A stretch of 64,000 bases of DNA from Trichomonas vaginalis G3 (lineage: Eukaryota > Parabasalia > Trichomonadida > Trichomonadidae), in NCBI RefSeq assembly GCF_026262505.1, contig NC_067208.1, positions 10,921,962-10,985,961 of the forward strand, written 5' to 3'. The notes under the pieces were generated by a model. The model did not search any database. It worked only from the letters and a program-made list of their open reading frames with translations, and had not been told where the DNA came from. Positions 47,377-56,714 of this stretch are shown here, one piece after another. The position numbers and the translations under genes were made by a program. Positions within the stretch are counted from its first letter, which is position 1. Every line of letters starts with the position of its first letter.

Positions 47377-48474
47377 ATGAGTTTAAAAGAAGTATTCGAA
47401 TCATCACCGTGGAGGTCATTTAAAAAATTCTATGAAGCTGCAAAGAATGCGGGATTTAATGATAGAACAGAAATTAAGAGATTTTATGATGAAAATATAG
47501 TTCATCAGGTTAAAGTTAATCCATACGACTACTACCTTCCCATTTATTCTAAAACCCATGATGCATATCAATTTGATACACTCGTTCAGAGTAAGAAAGG
47601 AAGAAAGCCACCATTTTTGATTTTCATTAATGTTAATACACGTAAAGCTTTTGCGTATATAATGAAAAATAAAGGAACAAAAGAAGTTTTAAGAGTTTTG
47701 CAGACGTTCGTGGCAGAACATCATCCCACTTCATTAACTTCAGACCAGGATTCAGCATACCTCAGTAATGAAATTACAGAATTTTTGATTAAACATAACG
47801 TTACTCATTACACGACTGAAGACCATAACCATAATATTTTAGGTATCATTAATCGTTTCATTCGAACGCTCAGAGATTTAAATAAAGAAAGAGATTTTAC
47901 GGAGGAATCAATGAATAAAGTCATTAATGCTTATAATAAGTCCACCCATAACAGCACAGGATTTAAACCAAACGAAATGACTTCAAAAGAGGAAGATGAA
48001 TACATAAAACAAAAGAGAATGTTAACAGATGAAAGAAGAAGTTCATCATTACTGCCAGGAACTAAAGTTAGAATCATTCTTGAACATAAACCACATGAAA
48101 AAGTAAGAAATCAGTTAAGTGATGATTATTATATCGTTGATTCCTCACAGGGTAATGGTTATTTAATTAAAGCAGCTGACCATTCGGTCGCATTTTATCC
48201 ACGATTTCGATTAGTTGAAAGCGAAAATGGAAGATTAGCTAAGACGGTTGATGAAGCGAAAAGAGGTATAGTTAATAAAATTGTGAGTTATGATGAAGAC
48301 AAAGATGAATACACTGTCATTTATGAAGGAGGTGTGGATGATAAAATTCTTTCTAGAAATTTGAGAGAATCGAACCCTACACATTTATCGGAACTCGAAA
48401 AGGATTACTGGAAGGATAAAAATAAGCCAAAATTAATCAAAAATTTTTATGAACTAAATATATTTTATGTCTGA
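47377..48474 (+). CDS. Maverick retroviral-type integrase with chromodomain (365 aa)
   Basis: The core is an RNase-H-like rve domain: YQFDTLV (first acidic residue, about 66), FINVNTRKAFAYIM, LTSDQDSAYLS (second, about 121), and the helix NILGIINRFIRTLRDLN of the third region. A linker and a beta-barrel-like segment (LLPGTKVRIILEHK, NQLSDDYYIVD) follow. The end (IVNKIVSYDEDKDEYTVIYEGGVDDKILSRNLRE, split here as a description of residues ~297-330) has the chromodomain/chromo-shadow layout known in Polinton integrases. The protein would insert the element with a short target duplication. The frame is uninterrupted. It lies between the fibre and helicase genes, on the same strand. Confidence 0.85.
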   Translation: MSLKEVFESSPWRSFKKFYEAAKNAGFNDRTEIKRFYDENIVHQVKVNPYDYYLPIYSKTHDAYQFDTLVQSKKGRKPPFLIFINVNTRKAFAYIMKNKGTKEVLRVLQTFVAEHHPTSLTSDQDSAYLSNEITEFLIKHNVTHYTTEDHNHNILGIINRFIRTLRDLNKERDFTEESMNKVINAYNKSTHNSTGFKPNEMTSKEEDEYIKQKRMLTDERRSSSLLPGTKVRIILEHKPHEKVRNQLSDDYYIVDSSQGNGYLIKAADHSVAFYPRFRLVESENGRLAKTVDEAKRGIVNKIVSYDEDKDEYTVIYEGGVDDKILSRNLRESNPTHLSELEKDYWKDKNKPKLIKNFYELNIFYV

Positions 48475-48550
48475 AGTTAATGAGATAATGAAGTAACGGA
48501 TGAACTGCAGAAATATATTTTATCATTAATGATTTCGTAAATGTTTTCAG

Positions 48551-48772
48551 TGTCACAAGGTTAATTAACTTCTTTTAAAAATGATGACAACATGACATTT
48601 AGACAACAGTCCCGGAAATAAATTTTATCGTTTATGTTTTCGTAAATGTTTTCATTAATGATTTCGTAAATGTTTTCAGTGTCACCACGTCACCATGTGT
48701 CACCAGGTTAATTAACTTCTTTTAAAAATGATGACAACATGACATTTAGACAACAGTCCTGGAAATTTGATG
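48551..48772. repeat. iteron pair left of the PrimPol-helicase gene
   Basis: Two direct copies (48551-48617 and 48679-48772) share GGTTAATTAACTTCTTTTAA and, after AAATG, ATGACAACATGACATTTAGA. Between them ATTTCGTAAATGTTTTCAGT repeats. GTTAATTAAC is a 10-bp palindrome. The same units lie inverted at 51205-51433, on the other side of the gene. Confidence 0.88.
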
Positions 48773-48828
48773 CAGCCCAAAAATAAAGTTAGTTTTAAAA
48801 TTATTTTTATTTTTTTATTCCTATATAA

Positions 48829-51153
48829 ATGACAGCAACAAACAACAACAGCAACTTTATCATTTCTGATGAAAAAGTTATTGATTCATTAGCTGAGGAA
48901 TTAGTTGTGGCAGAAACTAAAACCCTCAACGAAAGAATTGGTGAAAATAAGATTGATTTACATAACTACCTCAAACATGATGGAGGAAGAGGAAGGAAAA
49001 CTGGTATGGCTTTATTAGTAAATAAAATTCAAAATTTAACTATTATAGATGTTGATATCAATAAATCGTACAATGATGAACTTAAAGAAACAGTTAGAAA
49101 AGACATTTTATCAAAACTTTCGGATAAAGATGTTATCGTTAAAACCGCTTCAGGAGGTCTTCATATTTATTGTAACACTAATTTCTTCTATTCAGTTTCG
49201 AACAGAATGATTAAATGCTATTCCTGCAATGATTTCGATATTGACATAATGACTTCTATGGATGATTCAAAGCGTTCATTAGTGGTTATGGCTGATTCAA
49301 GAGTTCGCAAGAATGCAACAGAACCAATCAAAACATACTCATTCATTCGTGGAAGTTATGATTCAACATTAACTAGAACAGTGAATGATATATTATATGA
49401 TTTGAATATTAAGGTAAGAATTGAACAAAAGAATGAAGAAATAAAGAGTATAATGAATGAAAACAAAGATGTAAACATTGACGATAAACTTACCCAGAGC
49501 ATAGTCGATGGTATTAGTGATTTTGAAGTACATAATGACGGTGGAAACATGAATTTAGAAAAAGAAATAACATTATTCACACTGTTTCAAGCTATTAATT
49601 CGTTACCTAATCATTTAATTAATGAAGCCTACGATAACGTTTATAACTTATGCAGTTTAACAGAAAATGCAAAAAGTAATTTTGAAAAAGTACGTAGTAG
49701 ATATGCACATTTAATGACTTCTCCATTTGTTTTGGTGAAGATTCTAAAACTATACCAAAAGGAATATTATGATGAATACGTTTTACCTTTATTACGTAAG
49801 CCAAAAATAACATTTGATATAAAACTTGATGACTCGTTTTTGATAACAGATATTAGACGCAAGGCTGAAAATCATCAGTATAAAAACAGTTCTGAAGTAA
49901 TTGAGGATTTATCACGTGTAATCCGTTTTGTAGATTGTGGAAATAAATACTTCATTCAAAAGGACTATAATATCCACGACAAAATGAATCAAATATCATT
50001 CGTTCTTCAATCAAACATGAAAGAGTCACTTAAAATGATTAAATTATTTAAAGAAGAAGGTAAAACAATAACAGCATGGGATGTACTACTAAATCAATTA
50101 TCCTCATTAACCGTTAAGGGTGTTTGCTTTAAATCTGATTCTCCAGATGTTTTCTCAACGTTTCAAGGTTATAAATACAACGTTCTCGAAAAGCCTGATT
50201 ACTCAAAAATTGAGATGTTTATGGATTTCATTAAAGAAGCCATTTGTGATAATAACGATGAAGTGTATAAATACCTTCTCGGCTGGATTGCATCAATGAT
50301 TCAACATCCTGGAATCAAGAATGAAACAGCAATTATTTTGAAAGGACTTCAGGGAACAGGTAAAAACAGATTTACAGACATTATTTCTGAACTTCTCGCT
50401 GGTTATTCAATCAAAAACATTACTGAAATAAGTGAGCTAACGGGTAATTTCAATTCAGTAGTTGAGAATAAAATGTTTCTTGTACTTAATGAACTCAAGA
50501 ATGTAGGTGAAGATAGACTCGCAAACTTCAACGCTTTGAAATCAATTATAACGGATAATGAGATTAGAATTAATGAAAAGAATCAACCCAGAAGAACTGC
50601 TCAGAATGTTGCCAATTTCATTTTCGTAACTAATAACGTTTACCCTGTCAAAATTGAAGTTGGAGACAGAAGATACGTAGTTTTAAGAGTTAATGGTAAA
50701 TTCAAGGGTCAATTTGATTATTTCAAGAATTTGATGAATTCATGCACAAAGGAATTTTATGATAACCTTTTAACATATTTTATGCAATATGACCTTTCAT
50801 CATTTAATGTACGAATCATACCGATGACTGAAGCCAAACAAGATTTAATCGAGTTATCAACAAATCCTTTAGATGAATGGATAAATACACATTATGATGA
50901 ATTGTGTGCAGGTATGACGTGTAAAAATGCTCTATGCTGCAAACCATCAGACATGAAAGACAAGAATTTCCAAATGAGCATTAAGGATAAATGTGAAAGG
51001 AAACAGAGAAGAATAGATGGTAAACAAACATGGTGTTATGTTTTGAAAGAAGAAATGAAAGGATTATATAAACAAGTTGAACCAAACGATAATGAGGATT
51101 CATTTACTGACGATGAAATACCTGTAAATGAGCCGCTAAGCGGCGAGACCTGA
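48829..51153 (+). CDS. PrimPol (AEP) - SF3 helicase fusion (774 aa)
   Basis: The N-terminal ~200 residues match a primase-polymerase domain: TIIDVDIN (about 71-78, catalytic Asp pair) and KTASGGLHIYC (about 105-115, the sGGxH motif). A long helical linker follows. Residues ~480-640 form a superfamily 3 helicase: Walker A GLQGTGKN (about 506-513), Walker B MFLVLNELKN, and motif C FIFVTNN followed by GDRRY. Such D5-type proteins drive replication in large DNA viruses, virophages and phage satellites. Here the gene sits in a Maverick that also has its own PolB. The product looks whole. The gene is flanked by inverted iterons, and its stop codon lies in a hairpin loop. Confidence 0.85.
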   Translation: MTATNNNSNFIISDEKVIDSLAEELVVAETKTLNERIGENKIDLHNYLKHDGGRGRKTGMALLVNKIQNLTIIDVDINKSYNDELKETVRKDILSKLSDKDVIVKTASGGLHIYCNTNFFYSVSNRMIKCYSCNDFDIDIMTSMDDSKRSLVVMADSRVRKNATEPIKTYSFIRGSYDSTLTRTVNDILYDLNIKVRIEQKNEEIKSIMNENKDVNIDDKLTQSIVDGISDFEVHNDGGNMNLEKEITLFTLFQAINSLPNHLINEAYDNVYNLCSLTENAKSNFEKVRSRYAHLMTSPFVLVKILKLYQKEYYDEYVLPLLRKPKITFDIKLDDSFLITDIRRKAENHQYKNSSEVIEDLSRVIRFVDCGNKYFIQKDYNIHDKMNQISFVLQSNMKESLKMIKLFKEEGKTITAWDVLLNQLSSLTVKGVCFKSDSPDVFSTFQGYKYNVLEKPDYSKIEMFMDFIKEAICDNNDEVYKYLLGWIASMIQHPGIKNETAIILKGLQGTGKNRFTDIISELLAGYSIKNITEISELTGNFNSVVENKMFLVLNELKNVGEDRLANFNALKSIITDNEIRINEKNQPRRTAQNVANFIFVTNNVYPVKIEVGDRRYVVLRVNGKFKGQFDYFKNLMNSCTKEFYDNLLTYFMQYDLSSFNVRIIPMTEAKQDLIELSTNPLDEWINTHYDELCAGMTCKNALCCKPSDMKDKNFQMSIKDKCERKQRRIDGKQTWCYVLKEEMKGLYKQVEPNDNEDSFTDDEIPVNEPLSGET

Positions 51154-51159
51154 AGGTCT
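51132..51159. repeat. double-hairpin element DHE-7 at the helicase stop codon
   Basis: Hairpin 1 is GCCGC/GCGGC (loop TAA, not in frame as a stop), the linker G, and hairpin 2 AGACC/GGTCT (loop TGAA). The gene's TGA stop lies in the second loop. Confidence 0.88.
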
Positions 51160-51204
51160 TGCAGTATAAAGTATGATTGGAATTTATTTTTGCTTTCCAC
51201 CTTT

Positions 51205-51433
51205 GCTGTTGTCTAAATGTCGTGTTGTCACACTTTTTAAAAGAAGTTAATTAACCAGGTGACACATGGTGACGTAGTGACACCATCAGTTCTTCAAAAA
51301 TATTTCATAAATGCTGCATTCTCTCCTAAAAATATTTTTGCATTCAACCCATGCTGTTGTCTAAATGTCGTGTTGTCACACTTTTTAAAAGAAGTTAATT
51401 AACCAGGTGACACATGATGACGTAGTGACACCA
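51205..51433. repeat. iteron pair right of the PrimPol-helicase gene
   Basis: Two direct copies (51205-51290 and 51350-51433) of GCTGTTGTCTAAATGTCGTG, then TTGTCACACTTTTTAAAAGA and AGTTAATTAACCAGGTGACA. They are the reverse complement of the 48551-48772 units. A ~60-bp spacer separates them. Confidence 0.88.
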
Positions 51434-51457
51434 TCAGTTCTTCAAAAATAAATTTTC

Positions 51458-51961
51458 TTATAAAGCTTCAGGGTCTATTTCCTCAATCATTTCCGTTCCT
51501 TCTTCATCCAATTCAATCGTTGCTTCCTCAATTACTGGTAGGAGCTTATGAATAACATCTTTATTTGTTATCGTCTTCAGAGATGAAGGATAATATTTCA
51601 TTATTACTTCACCTGGAGGGCTCTTTGAGCCCATCTCGGCGCCTTGCGCCTTCTTGAATTCTTTCTGCTGCGATAAATCTAAAACAATGCTGAAAAATTC
51701 AACGTTAGAGTTCTTCATAATTGTATAATGAGAATCTTTAATATTTACAAATATTCCTCTTTGTTTAAGTAATACTGCTATTTCATGTGGTGTGTAACGT
51801 TTTCTGTCAATAATGATAGCGTATGGTTTAACGAACTGACCGTATTTAGATTCTTTCACAAACTTTTTATTTAATATTACGTTCACGTTTTTTCCATTTA
51901 TGAATTCATTCTTAACAGCAGTAGCGAGAGCATTGTATGAATAGAACTTGTACTCAGACAT
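51458..51961 (-). CDS. conserved Maverick protein upstream of polB (167 aa)
   Basis: A homologue of the M1 protein at 980-1453, alike over its whole length, with one clear difference. Where M1 reads KK-GETNVKYYP, M2 reads KK, then 12 extra residues AQGAEMGSKSPP, then GEVIMKYYP. The insert is encoded by a double-hairpin element (51618-51650). The function is not recognised; synteny beside polB in both lineages suggests a replication role. Unlike the M1 protein, it has GTEMIEEIDPEAL at the end. Confidence 0.78.
   Translation of the reverse strand: MSEYKFYSYNALATAVKNEFINGKNVNVILNKKFVKESKYGQFVKPYAIIIDRKRYTPHEIAVLLKQRGIFVNIKDSHYTIMKNSNVEFFSIVLDLSQQKEFKKAQGAEMGSKSPPGEVIMKYYPSSLKTITNKDVIHKLLPVIEEATIELDEEGTEMIEEIDPEAL
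51618..51650. repeat. double-hairpin element DHE-8, in-frame insert
   Basis: Hairpin 1 is GGGCTC/GAGCCC (loop TTT), the linker ATCTC, and hairpin 2 GGCGC/GCGCC (loop CTT). All stem bases pair. It accounts for 33 of the 36 bases that distinguish this gene from its M1 homologue. Confidence 0.92.
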
Positions 51962-52060
51962 TATTTTATTAAAATTAAAAATATAAATTATTTTAAAAAA
52001 TTAAGTTTATTTTTAAATTATATTTTTTACGGAAAATATTTTTTTTATTTTCCATAAAAG

Positions 52061-55000
52061 ATGTATAAAAAGCTATCTAGATTAGACCATGAAGAAATTA
52101 AGAAGTTATTGAAGAATGCTGACATTGAAGTTAGCAAAAGATATGCGACTAATAAATCATCATTAGCTAAATACCTCAATGATTACAGAGGTGTAGTCAC
52201 TTACGAGAAAATTAATGATTACATTAATAACAAAACATTTCCTTTAAATGATATTCAGGTTAATTTATATCATAAACAATCAGCACCGAAGGAAGTTAGG
52301 CAGGAAATTCATGATATGATAAATGTTGATGTAGGTGAAACGAGAAAGAAGAAAAGCGATGAAGAAAAGAAAAATATAGCTATAAAATATGCAAAAGCAA
52401 TTGCACAATTACGCAAAGCAAACGAAGTTATTAAATCTATAAACGATAAAGCTCTTGATGACGAAAAATGGTTAAAGAAGGATGAAAATAATAAACGCAA
52501 AAATGTTAAATCAGGAAATAGAATCATAGATTTTAACATTAAAGAACTCAATGAAGAAAACAGAAATTACCTACATGAACGTTTCGGTAAAATGTTTATT
52601 AGGCTTCTGCAGAAGATAAAAGTAAATTCACAGCAAAAATGGATGATTTGTTATAAACTCGATGGTAAATTTACTAATTCAACATTGAATATCGAGAACA
52701 TCGGAGCTTTACTTCATCAGTTAAAGCAAGAAAACTTTATAACAGAGATTGAAGCAAACACAGCCGGAATAATTGAAAAACATTATGATTTCTTCATGAC
52801 AAATATTAAGAACCTCGAAGAAATTAAAATGTATGATTTAACTGAATATGAAGGATTAACGATGAGCGATATTAAGAAAGGTAAGCCACAGAAGAGAGAA
52901 AAAAGAGATGAAAGCAAATTAACAGCACGTCAGCAAAGATTATTAAACAGACTTAAAGAAATAGGAGATAAACAGGATATAGATGATTTTTGGAATGAAA
53001 TTCTTGATGAAAAGAGAACGAATAAAAAGAGAAGTGGTGAGTTTTGGAAGTATTTTGCAGATTACCTATAAATCTTGAACGCTATCAAATTTTCAATGAA
53101 CTTAACAAAAGAACTGCTAAGTTGATGACAGAAGATAACTGCTTCGTTTATGCTTGCATTCAGGCTGGAGTTGATGAGCAGACGGTAGACCACATGCGTG
53201 AAGTTATTAGAGTTAGAGATTTTCCACAAAGTAAGATTCAGGAAATTTCTAACGCAACAGGCATAGCATTTAATGTTACCATTGGTTATTTCAATGACTC
53301 TAGACATAATGAAATAAAGAGATATATACCAAAAGAATGTGAAACTGTTCGAACTATTGACTTACTTCTTGTTGAAGACCATTACATGTTAAATGAAAGA
53401 TTACCTATGACAACATATTTTATCATAAATTATAACGAAATTCTCAAATCATTAGGCGGCTGGAATATTGAGCGTCAAATGAAAATATATAAGAAAAGGG
53501 AAAATAGATTTGTTATTGATTCTACGCGAACAACTCCTTTATGGGATATTTTGAAAACATTAAGAGAGTGCAATTACTTTGAACCTTATCTTATGGTGAA
53601 CTTTTCACTTATACAACAGATTTATATAAACAAAAACTTGCACCGTTTAAAGATTTAAATTATACCCCGAACTACTGTGTTCAGTTAAAGAAAAAGTCTG
53701 AAAGTAAAGATAGTGATAAATCAAAACAAAAATTCATTCCTGAACACATTTTCTTCGCTGACTTTGAATGTAGCACTGATGGAGTTCATAAAGCCTTTAA
53801 CATTTGTTATGATAGTGAAGATGGAAAGATTAGCGAAAGCATTTGGGGTCAAAATTGTGCAACAAAATTTTTAGAAAGAATTCCTGATAAAAGTTTAATA
53901 TATTTTCATAACCTCAGTTATGATATCAATTTCATTTTAAGACATTTAACAGAAATTAGCGGAACACCAATTATTAAGGGTTCTAGAACAATGCAGATAA
54001 CGGGAATATATAAAGGTAAAGCAATCATTATTAAAGATTCATACACTGTTATAAATAAGAAGCTTAAACTATTTCCTGAAATGTTTCATTTGCAGTGTGG
54101 TGAAAAGGAAGTATTTCCGTATCAATATTATTCAAGCTCTTTATTAGTTAATGATAACAAAACTGGCGTAATTTCTGAAGCGTGTAAGTTTGTAAAAGAT
54201 ATTGAAACGTTCATGAAAAACATAGATTTAATCGAAAACTGCAGAATAGATGAAAACCATTTCGATTTAGAAAAATATAGCTCATTTTATTGCAAACAGG
54301 ACGTAAGGATTTTAAGAGAAGGTTTTGTTAAGTTCAGAAATGATATATTGAAAGAGTTTGATTTAAACGTTTATGATTACGTTAGCATTTGTTCAATCGC
54401 TAACAAACTTTTCGAAAACAGAGTATATTTCCCGAATGGAAATTTATATGACCTTTCAAATAAACCAAGAGAATTTATTTCACGCTGTATTCAAGGTGGA
54501 AGATGTATGCTGTCAGATAACATGAAACAAAAGAGCGAAAAGAAACTCATTGCTGACTTCGATGCTGTTTCATTATATCCCTCAGCTATCGCGAGACTTT
54601 ATACTTTAGAAGGAATTCCAAAGGTTATGAAGAAAGAAATGTTAAGCACTGAATATTTGTTAAAACATTTATTCGATGATGACCAGGGCGAGCCTGAAGG
54701 TGAGAAATTCATTTCCGGATTCTTTGTTTTAATAAAAATAACCGAGATTAAGATTAAAAGGCACTTTCCATTAATAACAGTAGATCCAGAATTAAACCCG
54801 GAGCTAAAGGTTCCAAGAAGTTCAAACACATGCTGTTTAATGTATGTGGACCACATAGTTTTGCAGGATTTAATAAAATATCAGGGCATCAGCTGCGAAG
54901 TATTACAGGGTTACTACTACGATGAAAAAAGAGATTTTAGAATAAGAGATGAAGTAAAGAAATTGTTTGAATTGAGATTAAAGTATAAGAAGGAAGAAAA

Positions 55001-55235
55001 CCCGCTACAAGAAAATATTAAATTAATTTTGAACAGTATTTATGGAAAAACTATTTTGTCCCCGATAGAGTCGAAAATTAAAATCATTGATGATAAAGAT
55101 GCTGTTAGATATGCCATCAGAAATTATAATCATATTATTAAGTTCGAAGGTTTAGATGGTTCGGATAAAACTATTTTCAAACTAACTAAAAGCATTTGCA
55201 GACACTTTAACTTTTGCCCCTTAGGTGTTAATATC
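52061..55235 (+). pseudogene. polB: protein-primed DNA polymerase B (Maverick M2), broken and interrupted
   Basis: A homologue of the M1 polymerase with the same order: a Lys-rich N-terminal region, exonuclease motifs (FADFEC about 53755, HNLSYDINF about 53910, YCKQDVRIL about 54289), motif A (DFDAVSLYPSA about 54560) and motif B (NSIYGKT about 55032). Motif C would follow, but M3 starts at 55236. The rest of the gene is not found on the far side within the window. It is broken, with about two breaks besides the insertion. Protein similarity to M1 is high in the catalytic part and lower in the N-terminal part. Confidence 0.88.
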
Positions 55236-55250
55236 AGTTAGTATACATAT

Positions 55251-55287
55251 CTTCAGTACGGTGGCACTGCGCGCCATCTTACCGAAG
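55251..55287. repeat. terminal hairpin of M3
   Basis: The outer arms are CTTC/GAAG, the inner arms GGTGGC/GCCATC with one mismatch, and the loop region ACTGCGC (reverse complement GCGCAGT). It is homologous to the M1 hairpins at 10619 and 10044, with different, still-pairing arms. Confidence 0.75.
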
Positions 55288-55495
55288 ATATGTCAATCTG
55301 ACACTTTACAAAACCGCTAACGTATATTTTACATTGCAGATGCAATATTTCTAATAATCTTAAACTATTTCTGCCACGTAAAGTATTTATCATATAAACC
55401 ACCTCATCTCACCTCTCTGTACGTTATATATTGTGCGCAGGTCATTGCCCATGGCAACTCCCCGCGACACAATGCACGTGCATGAAAAAAATAAA
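55288..55495. other. M3-specific spacer with GC-rich palindromes
   Basis: No gene seen. TTGCCCATGGCAA (about 55444) and TGCACGTGCA (about 55473) are perfect or near-perfect short palindromes in a GC-rich 60-bp island that M1 lacks. Confidence 0.5.
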
Positions 55496-55550
55496 CGTTC
55501 TCACTAACGTTCTCACTAACGTACACACTAACGTTCACACTAACGTTCTC
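55496..55550. repeat. CTCACTAACGTT minisatellite
   Basis: Five ~12-bp units (GTTCTCACTAAC, GTACACACTAAC, GTTCACACTAAC) lie just after the stop of the acidic gene. They are the reverse-strand equivalent of the GTTAGTGA arrays in M1. Confidence 0.8.
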
Positions 55551-55875
55551 ATTTACAAAAGTATTGCAACTCTTTCCATTGCTGTGCTTCACATAATAGT
55601 TCATATTCTTCAGTATCACTACTGTCGCTCCAATCGTCTGAGTCAAAGTCGCTGTCATAATTAATGTTTATAAGTTTTGACAAATGTAATGAAACACGCT
55701 TACCGTTTGTATCTACTGCTTGTATATATCTTCCATTATGTTTACTATCATAAATGCTTAAACTAACTTTACCCTTTCTCCCTCGTATCTGATAGAATGT
55801 ATTCTCACGCGGAACGAAGAACAAGTTCTTGAACTCATGACCGTTGTAGTTTGTTATCTCAATAGTTTTCGTCAT
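55549..55875 (-). CDS. acidic-tailed Maverick protein (M3 copy, 108 aa)
   Basis: Nearly identical to the two tandem copies in M1 in the folded N-terminal part (TIEITNYNGHEFKNLFFVP). The acidic tail matches M1 copy 1 (DSDFDSDDWSDSSDTEEYE). M3 has a single copy, so the M1 tandem arose after the two separated, or M3 lost one. The start is chosen at ATG 55875, as in M1 copy 2. The function is unknown. Confidence 0.7.
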   Translation of the reverse strand: MTKTIEITNYNGHEFKNLFFVPRENTFYQIRGRKGKVSLSIYDSKHNGRYIQAVDTNGKRVSLHLSKLININYDSDFDSDDWSDSSDTEEYELLCEAQQWKELQYFCK

Positions 55876-55922
55876 TACATCCAAATAAAAATTTTCAGTA
55901 AAAATAAAACTAATGAAATATT

Positions 55923-56165
55923 TTATTCCTCACTGTCGTCTGCTTTCTCCAACTCTTCTAACTTCTTCTTCAGTTCAGCAATGTTGTCTTCATGAAGTTT
56001 AATCTTTCTCAAAATTCCTTCTCTATCTAATGGTTGCTTTATCTTTCTAAACTGAACTCTACCATCCTTCATAGTATGAATGTAAAAACCTTCTGGAATA
56101 GTTCCTGATTTAATGTATTCTACCAAAAACTTTTGCTTCATTGCTTCAGTGACTTTAGTCGTCAT
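55923..56165 (-). CDS. small coiled-coil Maverick protein (M3 copy, 80 aa)
   Basis: Only a few residues differ from the M1 protein at 9180-9422 (DREGIL for DKEGIL, AELKKK for GELRKK). The AELKKKLEE form agrees with the M2 protein at 38915, so M1 carries the derived state there. The function is unknown. The gene lies between the acidic and membrane-anchored protein genes, all on the minus strand. Confidence 0.7.
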   Translation of the reverse strand: MTTKVTEAMKQKFLVEYIKSGTIPEGFYIHTMKDGRVQFRKIKQPLDREGILRKIKLHEDNIAELKKKLEELEKADDSEE

Positions 56166-56213
56166 TTTACTCTAAATAAAATGTTCAAATAAAATAAAAC
56201 TAACGTTATTTTT

Positions 56214-56684
56214 TCAGTAAGGAAACGCAGGAGTTTTACGATTTATTTGTGGTGTGGGTTCTGGTTTAAATATTGGAGTCGGTTTTGGAGTTGACTTTTG
56301 AACAGGAATTTGTACTTTCATAGGTTCAGGAGTCATTGAAGGTTTTGCTTGTGAAGGCGTTGGTTTTGACGTTGGTTTTGGCGATGGTGTCGGAGTTTGT
56401 TTAACTTCAGCTACTTCAGTATTATTTACAATATTTGCTTTATTTCTTTTCAACATCATTACTGCTCCTGCTGTAGCTAGCAAACCTAGTGGGAGACCAT
56501 ATCTTATATAGGGACTTGACCAAATGCTATTTTTGACAGGAGCTGGTGGAACACCTAACCTTGGTGAGACTGCTCTTTGCCATTGTGCAGCTCGTAAGAA
56601 ATATTCAATAGGTGCTCCATAATCGTTTGGTAAAGTTTGTTTCATAGATGGTGAAGGTTCACGAGAGCTTGATGAAGAACTCAT
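56214..56684 (-). CDS. membrane-anchored proline-rich Maverick protein (156 aa)
   Basis: The complete version of the protein at 8674 in M1. The Ser-rich start (MSSSSSSREPSPSMK) is followed by one membrane segment (YGLPLGLLATAGAVMML, about 67-83), a KRNK stop-transfer sequence, then a ~70-residue Pro/Thr/Lys tail with KPTP-type repeats, ending NRKTPAFPY. The Pro-rich tail could form an extended spike or bind host SH3-like modules; this is inference. It follows the major capsid gene. Confidence 0.65.
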   Translation of the reverse strand: MSSSSSSREPSPSMKQTLPNDYGAPIEYFLRAAQWQRAVSPRLGVPPAPVKNSIWSSPYIRYGLPLGLLATAGAVMMLKRNKANIVNNTEVAEVKQTPTPSPKPTSKPTPSQAKPSMTPEPMKVQIPVQKSTPKPTPIFKPEPTPQINRKTPAFPY

Positions 56685-56714
56685 TTATAAGCTTTAAAAA
56701 TAAACGTTCATCCT

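Larger units (their letters stand above)
38174..55235 (+). mobile_element. Maverick/Polinton copy M2 (second lineage), interrupted by M3
   Basis: It starts with AGTTAGTATC and a long terminal repeat. Its genes include packaging ATPase, two capsid-like genes, a fibre, a retroviral-type integrase with chromodomain, a PrimPol-SF3 helicase, a conserved 167-residue protein and PolB, plus several small proteins. The polymerase gene is interrupted at 55235 by M3, so no right terminus or major capsid gene is visible. It is broken, with around four or five breaks in the visible part. Synteny around polB and weak capsid similarity show common descent with M1, but most other genes differ, so the lineages are old. 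Confidence 0.88.
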
